Positions 29,707 to 38,653 of a stretch of 64,000 nt of DNA are shown piece by piece. Below the pieces are notes generated by a model that was not told the origin of the DNA, ran no database searches, and saw only the letters and a list, made by a program, of their open reading frames with translations. This DNA comes from Mesorhizobium sp. B2-1-8 (GTDB lineage: Bacteria; Pseudomonadota; Alphaproteobacteria; Rhizobiales; Rhizobiaceae). The stretch spans positions 124,001-188,000 of the forward strand of contig NZ_CP083953.1 of the NCBI RefSeq assembly GCF_006442545.2, given 5' to 3'. Position 1 is the first letter of the stretch, and every line of letters begins with the position of its first letter. The translations under genes were made by a program, and so were the position numbers.

Positions 29707-30354
29707 CTCATCGATTCCGCGCTCTGGATAGCATTTGTTGGAACGGTCATCCTAATGTAGATGCCACCGGGGCCAGATAGTATCTTGGTGACGGCGCGAG
29801 GCATTGGACAGGGGCGCGCGACCGCGCTGTTCACCGTTCTTGGCATGACAGTTGGCGCGGGGATGGTGCAACTGCCGCTAATCGCTTGGGGATTTCCTCG
29901 CTCGTGAGCGCATCCCACCTCGCATTCAAAATGCTGCAATGGGCGGGAGCCGCCTATCTCGTTTGGCTCGGACTACGGCTAGCGTTCACCTCATCCGCTA
30001 CGACCGGCCTGGCAGGTGGGAGATGTGACACCGCTCGCCGCCGCGCGGGAGGGCATGATTGCCAATCTGGTAAACCCCTGCTGGTAAACCCCTGGCCGAT
30101 CGCCTTCATGGTCGCGTTCCTGCCTCAGTTGTCGATCCGCATGGGACTCAGTGACGTTGCAGCTTTTGCTCCTAGGGGCGACCCAGAAGATGACGGGCGT
30201 TTTGGTCTTAGGAACTTACGCCTTGGCGTCCGGCACACTTGGCGCGTGGATAATGAAGCGGCCTCGCGTACGGCTCTGGCAGCAGCGGATCGCAGGCCTA
30301 TTCATCATTGGCCTTGGATTTCGAATGGCTTTTGGCGGCGGAGCTAGCCGTTAA
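29707..30354 (+). pseudogene. LysE/RhtB-family amino-acid exporter, multiply disrupted
   Basis: Pieces in several frames assemble into a LysE/RhtB exporter of about 205 residues: IDSALWIAFVGTVILM, MPPGPDSILVTARGIGQG, LGMTVGAGMVQLPLIA, FKMLQWAGAAYLVWLGLRLA, NPWPIAFMVAFLPQ, TGVLVLGTYALASG and a final membrane span. Damage includes an in-frame TAG after VILM, several frameshifts, and a perfect 14-bp tandem duplication (CTGGTAAACCCCTG, 30067-30080 and 30081-30094). The expected start codon is CTC. The gene is dead. Confidence 0.8.
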
Positions 30355-30680
30355 CACGCACGACTACCTCTTTCGGCGAGGCCGATGATGCGGCGATCTC
30401 CCGCGTTGGACGCCATGAGATGGTCGCGCGGTGCTCCGGTCGCGGCGCCGATTACTTGGGCGGAGATGGAGACGCTTGATGCGCCATCGGATTTCCACGT
30501 CGGCGATGCTCCTGAATTGACGAAACGCGCAACCAGCAAATTTCTGGTGGGATGGGGTCGAGCCGACCAATCATTGCCAAGTCTGAAGCCCCGCTCCGCG
30601 AAAGGCAGCAAGGCTGGGTCAAGGGGTTCGCTGCCTTGGCCTGATGGAACCTGCGAAGATCGGCCCCGTTTGCCTCAACC
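30355..30680. other. intergenic region ahead of polX, no gene supported
   Basis: About 325 bp with only shadow frames. No promoter motif stands out. Confidence 0.35.
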
Positions 30681-32387
30681 ATGGCAAAAACCGATGCGCG
30701 GACAGTCGCCAGCCTCCTAAGGGAATACGGACATCGCACGGCGCTGCGCGGTGACAACGCCTATCGCACAAAAGCATATCTGCGCGCCGCCGATAGTCTG
30801 GCTGCGTTGTCGCAGCCGCTCGACCGGATCATCGCCGCCGGCGCCCTCACCAGAATCCCGGGGATCGGCGACGCGATCGCGGACATTGTGCGCAAGCTCT
30901 ATGAAACGGGCACGCACCCACGCCTTGAGGAACTGCGCGAGGAGGTCCCGGCGGGGGTGATGGAGCTTTTTGCCATACCAGGGCTTCGGCCCGACAAGAT
31001 ACTGAAGCTTCATCAGGCGCTCGGCGTGAACTCGTTGGCTGAGCTCGAAGCCGCCGCAAAGGCAGATCGCATCCGGCCAGTCAAAGGCCTCGGTGCTTCG
31101 CTTCAGACAAAAATCCTGCAAAACCTGGCTATCGCTCGAAGCGGCGAAACACAGCTACACCTCCACAAGGCCGCGGCTCTCCTTGAGCATGCCGTCATTT
31201 CCGTGAAGCAAGAGCATCCAGAGTTTTCGCGCGTGGAAATTGCCGGTGATTTCCGGCGCGGTTGCGAACTTGTTGCCGACCTCGCGCTGGTAGCGCTGGG
31301 GAAGAAGCCGACCGAAATCGAGCGGTCCAGCCTCCAGCTTGTCGTCACGGATAAGAAGCACTTTGGCGCCAGCCTACTCGAAGCAACCGGATCGGCGGCC
31401 CATCTTGAGCAGTTGAAGATGTATGCGACCGAGAGAGGGTTCGCCCTCAAACCCAACGGGCTCTATCACGGGAGAAAGCTGATCGCGGCAGGGACAGAGA
31501 AGGAAATCTACGAAGCGTTGGACCTACAGTTCATCGAACCCGAACTGCGCGAAGGCAGGGACGAGATTGAGCGGGCAGCGAGGCAGCAGTTACCTCCTCT
31601 TGTCCGGGACGAAGATCTGCGTGGCATCCTGCATTCTCACACGACCGCATCCGATGGCACCGAGACGCTCGAGGCAATGGCTGAAGCGACCCGCAAGCGT
31701 GGGTTCGAGTACTATGGTGTCGCCGACCATTCGCAATCGGCCCACTACGCGGGCGGGCTCACGCTGCGAGAGATTGCTGAACAGCACCGCGAAGCCGATC
31801 GGCTAAACAAGAAGTATGGTGGAGAATTCCGTATCCTGAAGGGCATCGAGGCAGACATCCTGGTCGATGGCTCGCTTGATTATCCGGACCACGTCTTGAA
31901 GCAGTTCGATTTCGTTGTCGCGAGCGTGCACAGCCGCTTCAACTTGCCCAAGAAAGAGCAGACGGACCGTATCATTGAGGCAATCGCCAATCCCCTCACG
32001 ACAATCATCGGCCACATGACCGGCCGCCAGTTGTTGCGTCGTCCCGGCTACGATGTCGACGTCGACAAGGTCATCAGAGCGTGCGCGAAATATGGCGTCG
32101 CTGTCGAAATCAATGCGCATCCGTGGCGGCTCGATCTCGACTGGCGGTGGCATCAGAAGGCACTCGACTACGGCTGCATCTTCAGCATTAATCCGGACGC
32201 TCATTCAATCCGCGAACTCGACCACATGCATTGGGGGGTCGAGATGGCCCGCAAGGGAGGTGTCCCAAGGACACGGGTTCTCAATGCGATGGGATCGGCG
32301 GCTCTGCTTGCGAAGCTTTCAGAGCGCAAGTCCGATTCCAGAAACGGCGGAAAGTGCCCCTCGCCTGCCCGGAAAGCTGTCGGATGA
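30681..32387 (+). CDS. polX: PolX-type DNA polymerase/PHP exonuclease with altered polymerase site
   Basis: A 568-residue family X polymerase with a C-terminal PHP domain. Order: 8-kDa-like helix-hairpin-helix region (IPGIGDAIADIV near 59-70; IPGLRPDKIL near 99-108), polymerase palm (about 180-300) and PHP phosphoesterase (about 315-560) with ILHSHTTASDG, GVADHSQSA, KGIEADIL and INPDAHS. In PolX enzymes the palm has a D-x-D pair in a GDIDIL-like motif; here it reads VAD200-L-A202, so the second Asp is missing, and the preceding GS-RR motif is GDFRRG. The PHP metal ligands look intact, so it may act mainly as a 3'-5' exonuclease or AP-site enzyme in base-excision repair. Length is normal. Confidence 0.9.
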   Translation: MAKTDARTVASLLREYGHRTALRGDNAYRTKAYLRAADSLAALSQPLDRIIAAGALTRIPGIGDAIADIVRKLYETGTHPRLEELREEVPAGVMELFAIPGLRPDKILKLHQALGVNSLAELEAAAKADRIRPVKGLGASLQTKILQNLAIARSGETQLHLHKAAALLEHAVISVKQEHPEFSRVEIAGDFRRGCELVADLALVALGKKPTEIERSSLQLVVTDKKHFGASLLEATGSAAHLEQLKMYATERGFALKPNGLYHGRKLIAAGTEKEIYEALDLQFIEPELREGRDEIERAARQQLPPLVRDEDLRGILHSHTTASDGTETLEAMAEATRKRGFEYYGVADHSQSAHYAGGLTLREIAEQHREADRLNKKYGGEFRILKGIEADILVDGSLDYPDHVLKQFDFVVASVHSRFNLPKKEQTDRIIEAIANPLTTIIGHMTGRQLLRRPGYDVDVDKVIRACAKYGVAVEINAHPWRLDLDWRWHQKALDYGCIFSINPDAHSIRELDHMHWGVEMARKGGVPRTRVLNAMGSAALLAKLSERKSDSRNGGKCPSPARKAVG

Positions 32388-32837
32388 GGATCGAGATCCT
32401 GGGGCCGTAAACAGGTAACGGTGCTCGGGCGAGTCGCTGTGGTTTTCCCTACCAGCGCCGCAACGCGAACAAGGGACCTTACGATGCACCATCTCTGCAG
32501 CGATCGCCAGGCCCTTACCGAGGCCTTGCGCGTCAGACCGGCTATGCCGGCGGCCGGGCCGGGGATAACGGGATCTCGGGAGGATCCGATCGGAGCCTGC
32601 GATCCAGAACTTGTTGTAGGCGGTGACATGACAGGCATTCGCGCGCGGTCTTTTTCGCGCACCACGGTCCCACGCGGGCGCGGGATGATGAGGGTACGGG
32701 GGGGCGGGGCGCGTGCCAGTTATCCGATCACCCGCTCAGAATTTTCTACCAAACATTCCTCTGCTTTGGTACGATTCCGGCTCTTGATTTTTTCAAGAAG
32801 TGGCGCACGAATCGAGGCTTGGGGGAGGAAGACGACC
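32388..32837. other. intergenic region, no gene supported
   Basis: About 450 bp between polX and the next small gene. The frame in phase with the downstream gene is open through most of it, but the composition (Arg, Pro, Gly) and the internal G run near 32698 do not look like protein. The better start for the next gene is at 32838. Confidence 0.4.
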
Positions 32838-33314
32838 ATGGGTGCTCAGACATCCCGTCTGCCGTCACACACCGCTCAGGACGTCATCAGTGCAGTGTTG
32901 AAGGACGCCCCCGTGGGCAGTGTGGTCTCCGTTAAGGCAACCCTCGAAGCTGTTCGTAGGGAGTGTCCTCAGCTAACCAAGACGGACTGTGAGCTGATCG
33001 AGTTGATGATCAGTATAGCAACCATGGATGACGTGTTCCTGGTGTTCGATCTTCACGAGGAAAGGGTGGAACTCTCAGGGCCAACCCAAGTTAGGCCTAA
33101 TGGTTTCAGGAAAGCATCGAGCATGGCTGCTGCTCATCAGGTCGAGGGTCTTTCGGAAACAGCTCCCGGGGGTCCTGGGTCTGCCCGTAGAACCAACCCT
33201 GACCCATTGCCGACCCTGTTGGATGACCTCGACAAGGCCGAGGCCGCCAAAGAACTTGCGTCCAAAAGGAAGCCGCCATCTCCCTCCATTGGTTCACCCC
33301 CCCGATCACGATAA
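32838..33314 (+). CDS. hypothetical protein
   Basis: A 158-residue protein starting at ATG 32838 behind GGAGGAAG. The N-terminal 80 residues look like a folded helical domain (DVISAVLKDAPVGSVVSVKA, ELIELMISIATMDDVFLVFD); the rest is Pro/Ser-rich with a DDLDKAEAAKELASK helix near the end. No family recognised. It is followed 17 bp later by the DUF982-like gene and then the response regulator, so the three may be one operon. Confidence 0.55.
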   Translation: MGAQTSRLPSHTAQDVISAVLKDAPVGSVVSVKATLEAVRRECPQLTKTDCELIELMISIATMDDVFLVFDLHEERVELSGPTQVRPNGFRKASSMAAAHQVEGLSETAPGGPGSARRTNPDPLPTLLDDLDKAEAAKELASKRKPPSPSIGSPPRSR

Positions 33315-33331
33315 GGACCACCGAGCCAGGC

Positions 33332-33685
33332 ATGCGGTTCAACGTCAGCAATGCTGAGGCTGCCGCCGCAGAACTTCTGAAGTGGACCAAACGTGGCTCT
33401 GAGTGGCACCGTGCAGTGAGCGTTTGCATGGCCGCTCTGGCCGACTTGGCGACACCCCAGGAAGCCCGAAGGTGCTTCAGCCTGGCTGCCAACGAGGAGG
33501 GTGTCCTGCTCTCCGAGTATTTGTCGGATAAATGGAACCAACCCACACTCCAACCGTTGCGGGCGGTGGTGGGATGGGTCTCCAACGGTCTGATCTGGCA
33601 TGACATCAACAGTTGTCCTCCTAGTGGAAGACGAGGGCGTAGTTCTTATCGACGTCGAGCATTCACTCATGGAGGCCGGCTTTGA
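33332..33685 (+). CDS. DUF982-like protein
   Basis: A 117-residue frame whose residues about 8-60 follow the DUF982 pattern: AAAELLKWTKRG, WHRAVSVCMAALADLAT and EARRCFSLAANEEGVLL. The last 30 residues are Arg-rich and overlap the response regulator by 86 bases, so the true C-terminus may have been lengthened by loss of an earlier stop. Unknown function; third DUF982 member in the window. Confidence 0.55.
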   Translation: MRFNVSNAEAAAAELLKWTKRGSEWHRAVSVCMAALADLATPQEARRCFSLAANEEGVLLSEYLSDKWNQPTLQPLRAVVGWVSNGLIWHDINSCPPSGRRGRSSYRRRAFTHGGRL

Positions 33686-33974
33686 CGTGGTCACCGCAAT
33701 GAACGGATCGGCTGCTATACAGGCCTTTGATCGGGACCCCGAGCCCATCCGAGCACTCGTGTCGGACATCAGGCTTGGGGCCGGTCCAACCGGGTGGGAG
33801 GTGGCCCGTCACATGCGTAGCGTCAACCCCGATCTGCCGGTGATCTACATGAGCGGCGATGGCGCAGATGATTGGGCATCACAAGGGGTGCCAAACAGTA
33901 TCATGATCTCGAAGCCGTTCGTCATGGCCCAGATCATCACTGCGGTGGCCGCCTTGCTCAATCGGACAGCATGA
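33600..33974 (+). CDS. stand-alone response regulator receiver protein
   Basis: A 124-residue single CheY-like domain: VVLLVEDEGVV (acidic pocket), the phosphorylation site Asp in LVSDIRLG near residue 56, YMSGDG with Ser as the switch residue, and the conserved Lys in SKPFVMAQI. There is no output domain, so it probably relays phosphate or acts by protein contact. No kinase gene adjoins it. Such short regulators are common in multiple copies in rhizobia. Confidence 0.88.
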   Translation: MTSTVVLLVEDEGVVLIDVEHSLMEAGFDVVTAMNGSAAIQAFDRDPEPIRALVSDIRLGAGPTGWEVARHMRSVNPDLPVIYMSGDGADDWASQGVPNSIMISKPFVMAQIITAVAALLNRTA

Positions 33975-34095
33975 GAGTTGGTTGCGAGTGATATGTCGCT
34001 TGGACTAAAGACTGCGCCCCAGCGAGGGAATCGGCCGAGCCGGCAGTGTCTTACATCGAGAGCGGCGGCACCCCGAGAAATCGATCACTAACCGT

Positions 34096-34311
34096 CTAAT
34101 CGCTAGGCGGTGAGATCGTTCCACTATGGTACACGCTATTCTCGTCGCACTGGGCTGCCCAAGAGGCCCGAGCGCGGTCACTCACTTCGAGATAAGCCAT
34201 ATCGATTAAATAGGTGAGCAGGCGCTCCCCATCTGCATGAGTCACTTGCCGGAGCTCGCGCAACATCGCCTGCGCGAACCTCAAGTTATCCAACTTGCTG
34301 GGCAGCCCCAT
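34096..34311 (-). CDS. small hypothetical protein
   Basis: A 71-residue helical protein: MGLPSKLDNLRFAQAMLREL, then HADGERLLTYLIDMAYLEVSD. The ATG at 34311 has AGGGGAGG nine bases upstream, better placed than for the GTG at 34332. Family not recognised. It is convergent with the response regulator. Confidence 0.5.
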   Translation of the reverse strand: MGLPSKLDNLRFAQAMLRELRQVTHADGERLLTYLIDMAYLEVSDRARASWAAQCDENSVYHSGTISPPSD

Positions 34312-34519
34312 CGCCCTAAGCCTCCCCTTCACGATATTAGAGAAAACTTAAGTAAAAAGCTATCCCGCTATTGCGGTCAGCTGAGAAGGTGTTGCATGGG
34401 CGGACGCCTGTGAGACACGAGACACGAGCGGTTAACCATTGGCTCAAATTATTCATGCCGCGTAATCTTTCGGTAGTTCGCGGCCAGGACAATGTTTCGA
34501 TATCAACGCCGAAAGCACC

Positions 34520-35209
34520 GTGGTCGCCATGTGGCAACCTCTCCTTGGAAACCTTGCCCTTGCCGCAGTCATGCTGGTGGCAGCAGTCATGCTGGTGGCG
34601 TGGTGTTCGGTCGGTGATTTCGTCCCCCGGAAAGGCCGACGGCACCAACAGCTCTTGTTCGGCGTCGTAATGACCGCCGGCACAACCGGCTCGATGATGA
34701 TGGCGTTCGAAGCGTCTCCCGGCGTTTACAGCCTGCGCCAGCGGCGGCTCGTTCGATATAGAGACCTTATCCTGCTGGCGGTCGCGGCGGCGCCGAGCGG
34801 CTCCCTGATCGTTCTGAAGGAGGTGAACGACAATTTCGGTCATGCCGCAGTAGACGTCCCGCTGGTTGAAGTCTCACGGCGTCTGGAGAAGGCGATCAGG
34901 CGAGGCGATCTGGCCGCACGACTTGGTGGCCATGAGTTCGGAGTGCTGATGTACGGCAATACCGACGGAACCGGCGATGTCAGCTTGGTGACCCGGATCA
35001 TGAAGAACCTGGCGCAACCGTTGAAGATCGACGATGTTACGCTGCTTCCGGGCGGCGATCGGCTACACCATTTTTCCCAAGGACGAAGCGGACCCGGAAG
35101 GCTGCTCAAGAACGCCGACCGGGCACTTTATCAGGCCAAGGCGAAGGGCCGAGATAGTTGGAAGGCGTATGAACCTGAAGCGGCTGCGGTCGCAATGAGG
35201 CACAGGTAA
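34520..35209 (+). pseudogene. degenerate membrane GGDEF protein
   Basis: The N-terminus is a truncated membrane region (two or three spans) that includes an 18-bp in-frame tandem duplication encoding AVMLVA twice (34565-34582 and 34583-34600). The GGDEF domain is damaged: the active loop reads GGHEF instead of GGDEF, and KEVNDNFGHAAVDVPL keeps only part of the substrate site. Between about 35047 and 35095 another frame gives the expected IGYTIFPKDEADPE, and the first frame resumes at RLLKNADRALYQAKAKGRD, so two compensating indels are present. Diguanylate cyclase activity is not expected. Confidence 0.6.
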
Positions 35210-35223
35210 GCTGCGTGGATCGA

Positions 35224-35316
35224 ATGCCCTCAAAGCGCCTTCCGTTGGAATACGCTGCCATCATCGCGATGATCGCATTTGCGGTATGGCTCACGGCCAG
35301 AATTGAACGACCATAA
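35224..35316 (+). CDS. possible 30-residue single-span membrane peptide
   Basis: ATG at 35224 opens a short frame, MPSKRLPLEYAAIIAMIAFA then VWLTARIERP, ending TAA. It has basic ends and one hydrophobic segment, like many small membrane proteins. No strong ribosome site, so this is tentative. Confidence 0.28.
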   Translation: MPSKRLPLEYAAIIAMIAFAVWLTARIERP

Positions 35317-35449
35317 TACGCAGTTCAAGCAGAGGTCATCGAGTGGGGGGCGGCCAGCTTAGGCTTTTGGTAGTCTTCTTCATGGGCATTCCGCCGGTTG
35401 GCTAGTTTGTTTAGTTTATTGTGGGCGGGGTGACCTAACGGAGGTCACA

Positions 35450-35737
35450 ATGGTTGACGAAGCCGGGAATCGCCGCGAACGGCGGCAGCGAGTGCTGAAA
35501 GGCGCGGCGATCATCAACGGCGTCACGAACTCAGAAATCAGTTGCACGATTCGGAACCAGAACAGCGGCGGCGCTGAACTTAACGTATCCGTGGAAGCGC
35601 GTGTGCCTGAACGGTTCGTCCTTTACGTGCCAACCGACGGTGTTGCCTATCAAGCTGTCCTGCGGTGGCGCAGGAATGACCGGATCGGCGTCCAATTTAC
35701 TGGAACGTCGCCGAAGCCTCGTCTTCACTACGGCTGA
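35450..35737 (+). CDS. PilZ domain protein
   Basis: A 95-residue protein made of one PilZ domain. The cyclic-di-GMP-binding features are visible in part: an N-terminal RRERRQR (RxxxR) and NSGGAEL in place of D/NxSxxG. Strand-rich remainder ends VLRWRRNDRIGVQF, the usual PilZ C-terminal part. GGAGG precedes the ATG. It could answer cyclic-di-GMP made or removed by the EAL protein near 24 kb, but no direct link is shown. Confidence 0.82.
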   Translation: MVDEAGNRRERRQRVLKGAAIINGVTNSEISCTIRNQNSGGAELNVSVEARVPERFVLYVPTDGVAYQAVLRWRRNDRIGVQFTGTSPKPRLHYG

Positions 35738-35936
35738 AGTTCCCGCGCGGATGGCCAAACCGGAAGCGCAACCCTGGTCGGCTATTTCGACAAATTTGAA
35801 AGTTATAATACTGAGACGAGAAACTATAGCGCCGGAAGTTCCTCGCTGTTCTGAAACCAAGTGACGCCTTAGCACGTACTAATGTGAGCCGCTAGCGTAG
35901 CGCTTGTTGCGCGTTAGTCAACCACAGGAGAGTGTC

Positions 35937-36563
35937 ATGGCTAGTATCTTCGCGAGAACCGCCAAAGCATTGGCGAGTGGTGTGATCATTGCAGTTCTGT
36001 GTGTCCCCGCAAACTCCGGTGGAATCGGCGTAGGCGCCGGCGCGTCTGTTGGCGGGAGCGGCGGCGCTAATGCTGGGGCTGGGGCTTCTATCGGTGGCTC
36101 GGGTGGCGTGAATGCCGGACTAGGCGCGTCAGCCGGCGGCTCGAGTGATGCGAACGCTGGACTCGGTGCTTCGGTTGGCGGATCAAGCGGCTCCACCGCT
36201 GGTCTCGGAGCCTCGGTTGACGGGTCCAATGGGATAAACGCCGGCGCCGGGACGACAATGGGCGCAGCCAGCGCCGTCACGGCAGGCGTGGGCGCGACAG
36301 TAGGCGACACCAGTGGGATCGGCGTTAGCGTCGGCAGTGGCATCGATCCGGGCGTCGGGGTTGGGATCGGAACCAATCCAAGCAGCCTAAGTATTCCCAC
36401 GGCCCCCACCAGCCCGACCAGTCCCAAGTTAGCCAGCGTCGTCGCCGACATGTCGGGTGCAAAGTTGGCTCGGATGAAGAAGCGCTGCGCTGACGTGCTC
36501 AGCAGTCAAGAGACTTATGATCGCGATCTGCGCCAGCTCTGCCTGCTGATAGCCCGTCGCTAA
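35937..36563 (+). CDS. exported glycine-rich protein with 14-residue tandem repeats
   Basis: A 208-residue protein starting at ATG 35937 behind AGGAG. A signal peptide (about 1-30) is followed by eight tandem units of 14 residues with pattern GASxGGSxGxNAGx, e.g. GASVGGSGGANAGA and GASIGGSGGVNAGL; later units drift. A Pro/Ser/Thr linker then leads to a conserved-looking C-terminal domain with two cysteines (KKRCADVLSSQETYD, LRQLCLLIARR). The repeat period suggests a beta-solenoid or glycine-loop surface protein. Function unknown. Confidence 0.65.
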   Translation: MASIFARTAKALASGVIIAVLCVPANSGGIGVGAGASVGGSGGANAGAGASIGGSGGVNAGLGASAGGSSDANAGLGASVGGSSGSTAGLGASVDGSNGINAGAGTTMGAASAVTAGVGATVGDTSGIGVSVGSGIDPGVGVGIGTNPSSLSIPTAPTSPTSPKLASVVADMSGAKLARMKKRCADVLSSQETYDRDLRQLCLLIARR

Positions 36564-36854
36564 TCGGCCCCGCCGGAACGGAAGTGCGAACCAGCCACGA
36601 GGCAGGTGTTACACGATGGCGCTGGTCGTCACCGACATGCTGCGCGATTTCGCCGATCTTTGAGGCGACTGGAACCAACTATGGCGCGGGGGATTTCTCG
36701 GAGGAACTGCAGTTGTTGGAGTCGAGCACGCGCTGGGGGAGTTTGCTGAAGCACCCACCAGCCCACAGACCCTGGGTATGTGAGCAGCGCCTGAGTTAGT
36801 TGAGTTCTCTTGACGCAACGGGCAGCTGAGATGCCTTCGCGGACTGGAGAGCAC

Positions 36855-37358
36855 ATGAAACGCGAAGCCGAGGTTCGCCATAGATCGGAAGAGGTGGATG
36901 ACAATGTGTTGGGGGACGTCGTCATGGCTCTCCATCGTCGTGTCAAGATCAGCCATGACTTCGATATCCCTTACATTGCAGGCTACAGCATTGATCGACG
37001 CACGGTCTACATTGACCGTCACCTGCCACGCACGATGCCGTGGAAGGGTCAAAGAGTGAGGCTGTCCCCTTTCTTGCTGACCCATGAAATTATCGAAAAG
37101 GCGCTGCTGGATGAACTTAGGCTGCACTATCTACATGCCCATCAAATCGCGCTACGTGCCGAGCGCGATGCAGTCATGGCCGCAGGCGTCCCCTGGCAAA
37201 GATATCAGTCGTTGATGAAGCTCAACGAGAAGCCGATAGACCAAGAGAAGCTCAGGAAGGTGCCTCCCGACCTCGATCTTACACCCTATCGGGACCTGCA
37301 GGATTTCGCCGTGCTTGATCGGTTGGTCAAAACCCAGAGCGCCCAGGATAAGTCGTAG
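36855..37358 (+). CDS. hypothetical protein
   Basis: A 167-residue protein starting at ATG 36855 behind GGAGAG. It reads YIAGYSIDRRTVYIDRHLPR, then LLTHEIIEKALLDELRLHYL and HAHQIALRAERDAVMAAGV. The His-Glu pair in THEIIEKAL followed by further histidines hints at a metal site, but it is not a standard HExxH protease motif. No family recognised. Confidence 0.55.
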   Translation: MKREAEVRHRSEEVDDNVLGDVVMALHRRVKISHDFDIPYIAGYSIDRRTVYIDRHLPRTMPWKGQRVRLSPFLLTHEIIEKALLDELRLHYLHAHQIALRAERDAVMAAGVPWQRYQSLMKLNEKPIDQEKLRKVPPDLDLTPYRDLQDFAVLDRLVKTQSAQDKS

Positions 37359-37694
37359 TCTGCGCACGTCGCGCGGAGGGTCTGGGAAAATCGCGGCAGA
37401 GCGCCGGCACATCGGTGCGCACAACGACACCTGCGACAAAAGCCGATCTCAATCGGCTCAGGACCTATCGCTTATAAGGCAGAAAAGGGCGGCGGCTGCA
37501 TGCAGATTGCCCAGAGGAAGGTGTGGGCAGTCGTTGGATAGCGAATGGCGATTCGCCTCCAATCCTCAGTTCGTGTGAAACTTTGCGGCTCGGCCCGACG
37601 GGTGTGTCTCGCGAGCGCCCTCGCCGGCGAAAGCTTTTCTTGCCGGGGAGGTTGGTTAATGCTTTCTTGCTGCCGAACCTTGGGGACGGCGCTT
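37359..37694. other. intergenic region, no gene supported
   Basis: About 335 bp with no supported frame; the frame open ahead of the DUF2188 gene is Cys/Arg/Ser-rich and not family-like. Confidence 0.35.
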
Positions 37695-38042
37695 ATGGCG
37701 AATGCCAAATACCATGTCGCGAAGAACGCAGACCGTTGGAACGTCCGTTACGACGGCCAGGATTATCCTTATGAGTCCCACGGCTCCGCAGTTCTAGCTG
37801 CGGTCAAAGCGGCGATACGCGCTACCGAACAAGGCCACGAGGCGGAAGTTCTAGTCCAAGGCGTCGACGGTAAATGGCGTACCGAATGGCCTGACACTAA
37901 ACAGGGGAGCCGCTCCCGCTCTTTTGGCCAATCCAGTAATTTGAATTTGCAGTCCGGAGCAGCGAGCATATTGCGGCCAATAAAAACCGCCTCATCTGGC
38001 GGGTTGCCGGCGCAAGTTGCGACCGGGCAATCAACAGCATAG
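37695..38042 (+). CDS. DUF2188 domain protein
   Basis: A 115-residue protein. Residues 1-60 match DUF2188: AKYHVAKNADRWNVRYDGQD then SAVLAAVKAAIRATEQGHEA and VLVQGVDGKWRTEWP. The Ser-rich tail is not conserved-looking. I start at ATG 37695, where the domain begins. DUF2188 is a short strand-helix family of unknown function, common in rhizobia. Confidence 0.7.
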   Translation: MANAKYHVAKNADRWNVRYDGQDYPYESHGSAVLAAVKAAIRATEQGHEAEVLVQGVDGKWRTEWPDTKQGSRSRSFGQSSNLNLQSGAASILRPIKTASSGGLPAQVATGQSTA

Positions 38043-38316
38043 TGCAACTGTGCCGTGATGCTGGCTGCGATCCATTACCAAGCGCTCCAGCTCCTACGCA
38101 GCCAACCGCGAGGCAGCGGTGCTCATGCGCGGCGGCGGGCCAACTACAACTGTGTGGCAGGGTAGATGTGCTTGAGCAGGCCGAGACGCCTCCTCTGTTT
38201 GAATGACGCCGCGCCGGCAACGACAATGCTAGCTTCGTGTAAGCTGGCGATGTCCCCCCTTACCCCCCCGCCAGTCAGGCTCGGCGATGAGCCCCCCTCA
38301 ACCGCCGGGCCCACTA

Positions 38317-38529
38317 CTACGTCGTACATGCCGACATGCCGAGTAGCTCGTACGTGTCAAAAGCCCCGGTGCTGACCAAAGCACCGGGGCTTTTCCTTTG
38401 TGGACCCCGATGGCTGGCGTTCTTTTGGGACGATGGTGAGCTTTGGCGCGTGGGCTTCCGAAAGATCTTGGCGGCTTCATCTGTCGTGATACCGCACTTG
38501 CGAGCATAGTAGGCGGCTTCCGTTTTCAA
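38317..38529 (-). CDS. small hypothetical protein, C-terminus doubtful
   Basis: A 70-residue frame. The first 30 residues (KTEAAYYARKCGITTDEAAK) look like a small rhizobial DNA-binding-type helix pair. The last third is encoded by the terminator hairpin at 38359-38394, so either the gene has lost its stop codon or only the N-terminus is genuine. Low certainty. Confidence 0.35.
   Translation of the reverse strand: MKTEAAYYARKCGITTDEAAKIFRKPTRQSSPSSQKNASHRGPQRKSPGALVSTGAFDTYELLGMSACTT
38359..38394. terminator. strong hairpin terminator
   Basis: A perfect 15-bp stem AAAAGCCCCGGTGCT / AGCACCGGGGCTTTT with a 6-nt loop, bearing T runs on both sides, so it can act in either direction. On the minus strand it falls inside the small reading frame that starts at 38529. 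Confidence 0.85.
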
Positions 38530-38653
38530 GCTCGCCTCTCCATCGGGATTTCAGTCACCTACTTTGCTTTGTGCTTGGCCTTCTTCCCCATAGGATGAAT
38601 CACCACAAAAATGATGCGCCCCGAATAAAGCGGCGTGGCGATTGTTCCGTCCG

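Noticed and set aside
34565..34600. Tandem 18-bp repeat as a possible iteron or origin
   Set aside because: It is an in-frame duplication inside the membrane segment of a coding remnant, far from repC, where repABC origins lie.
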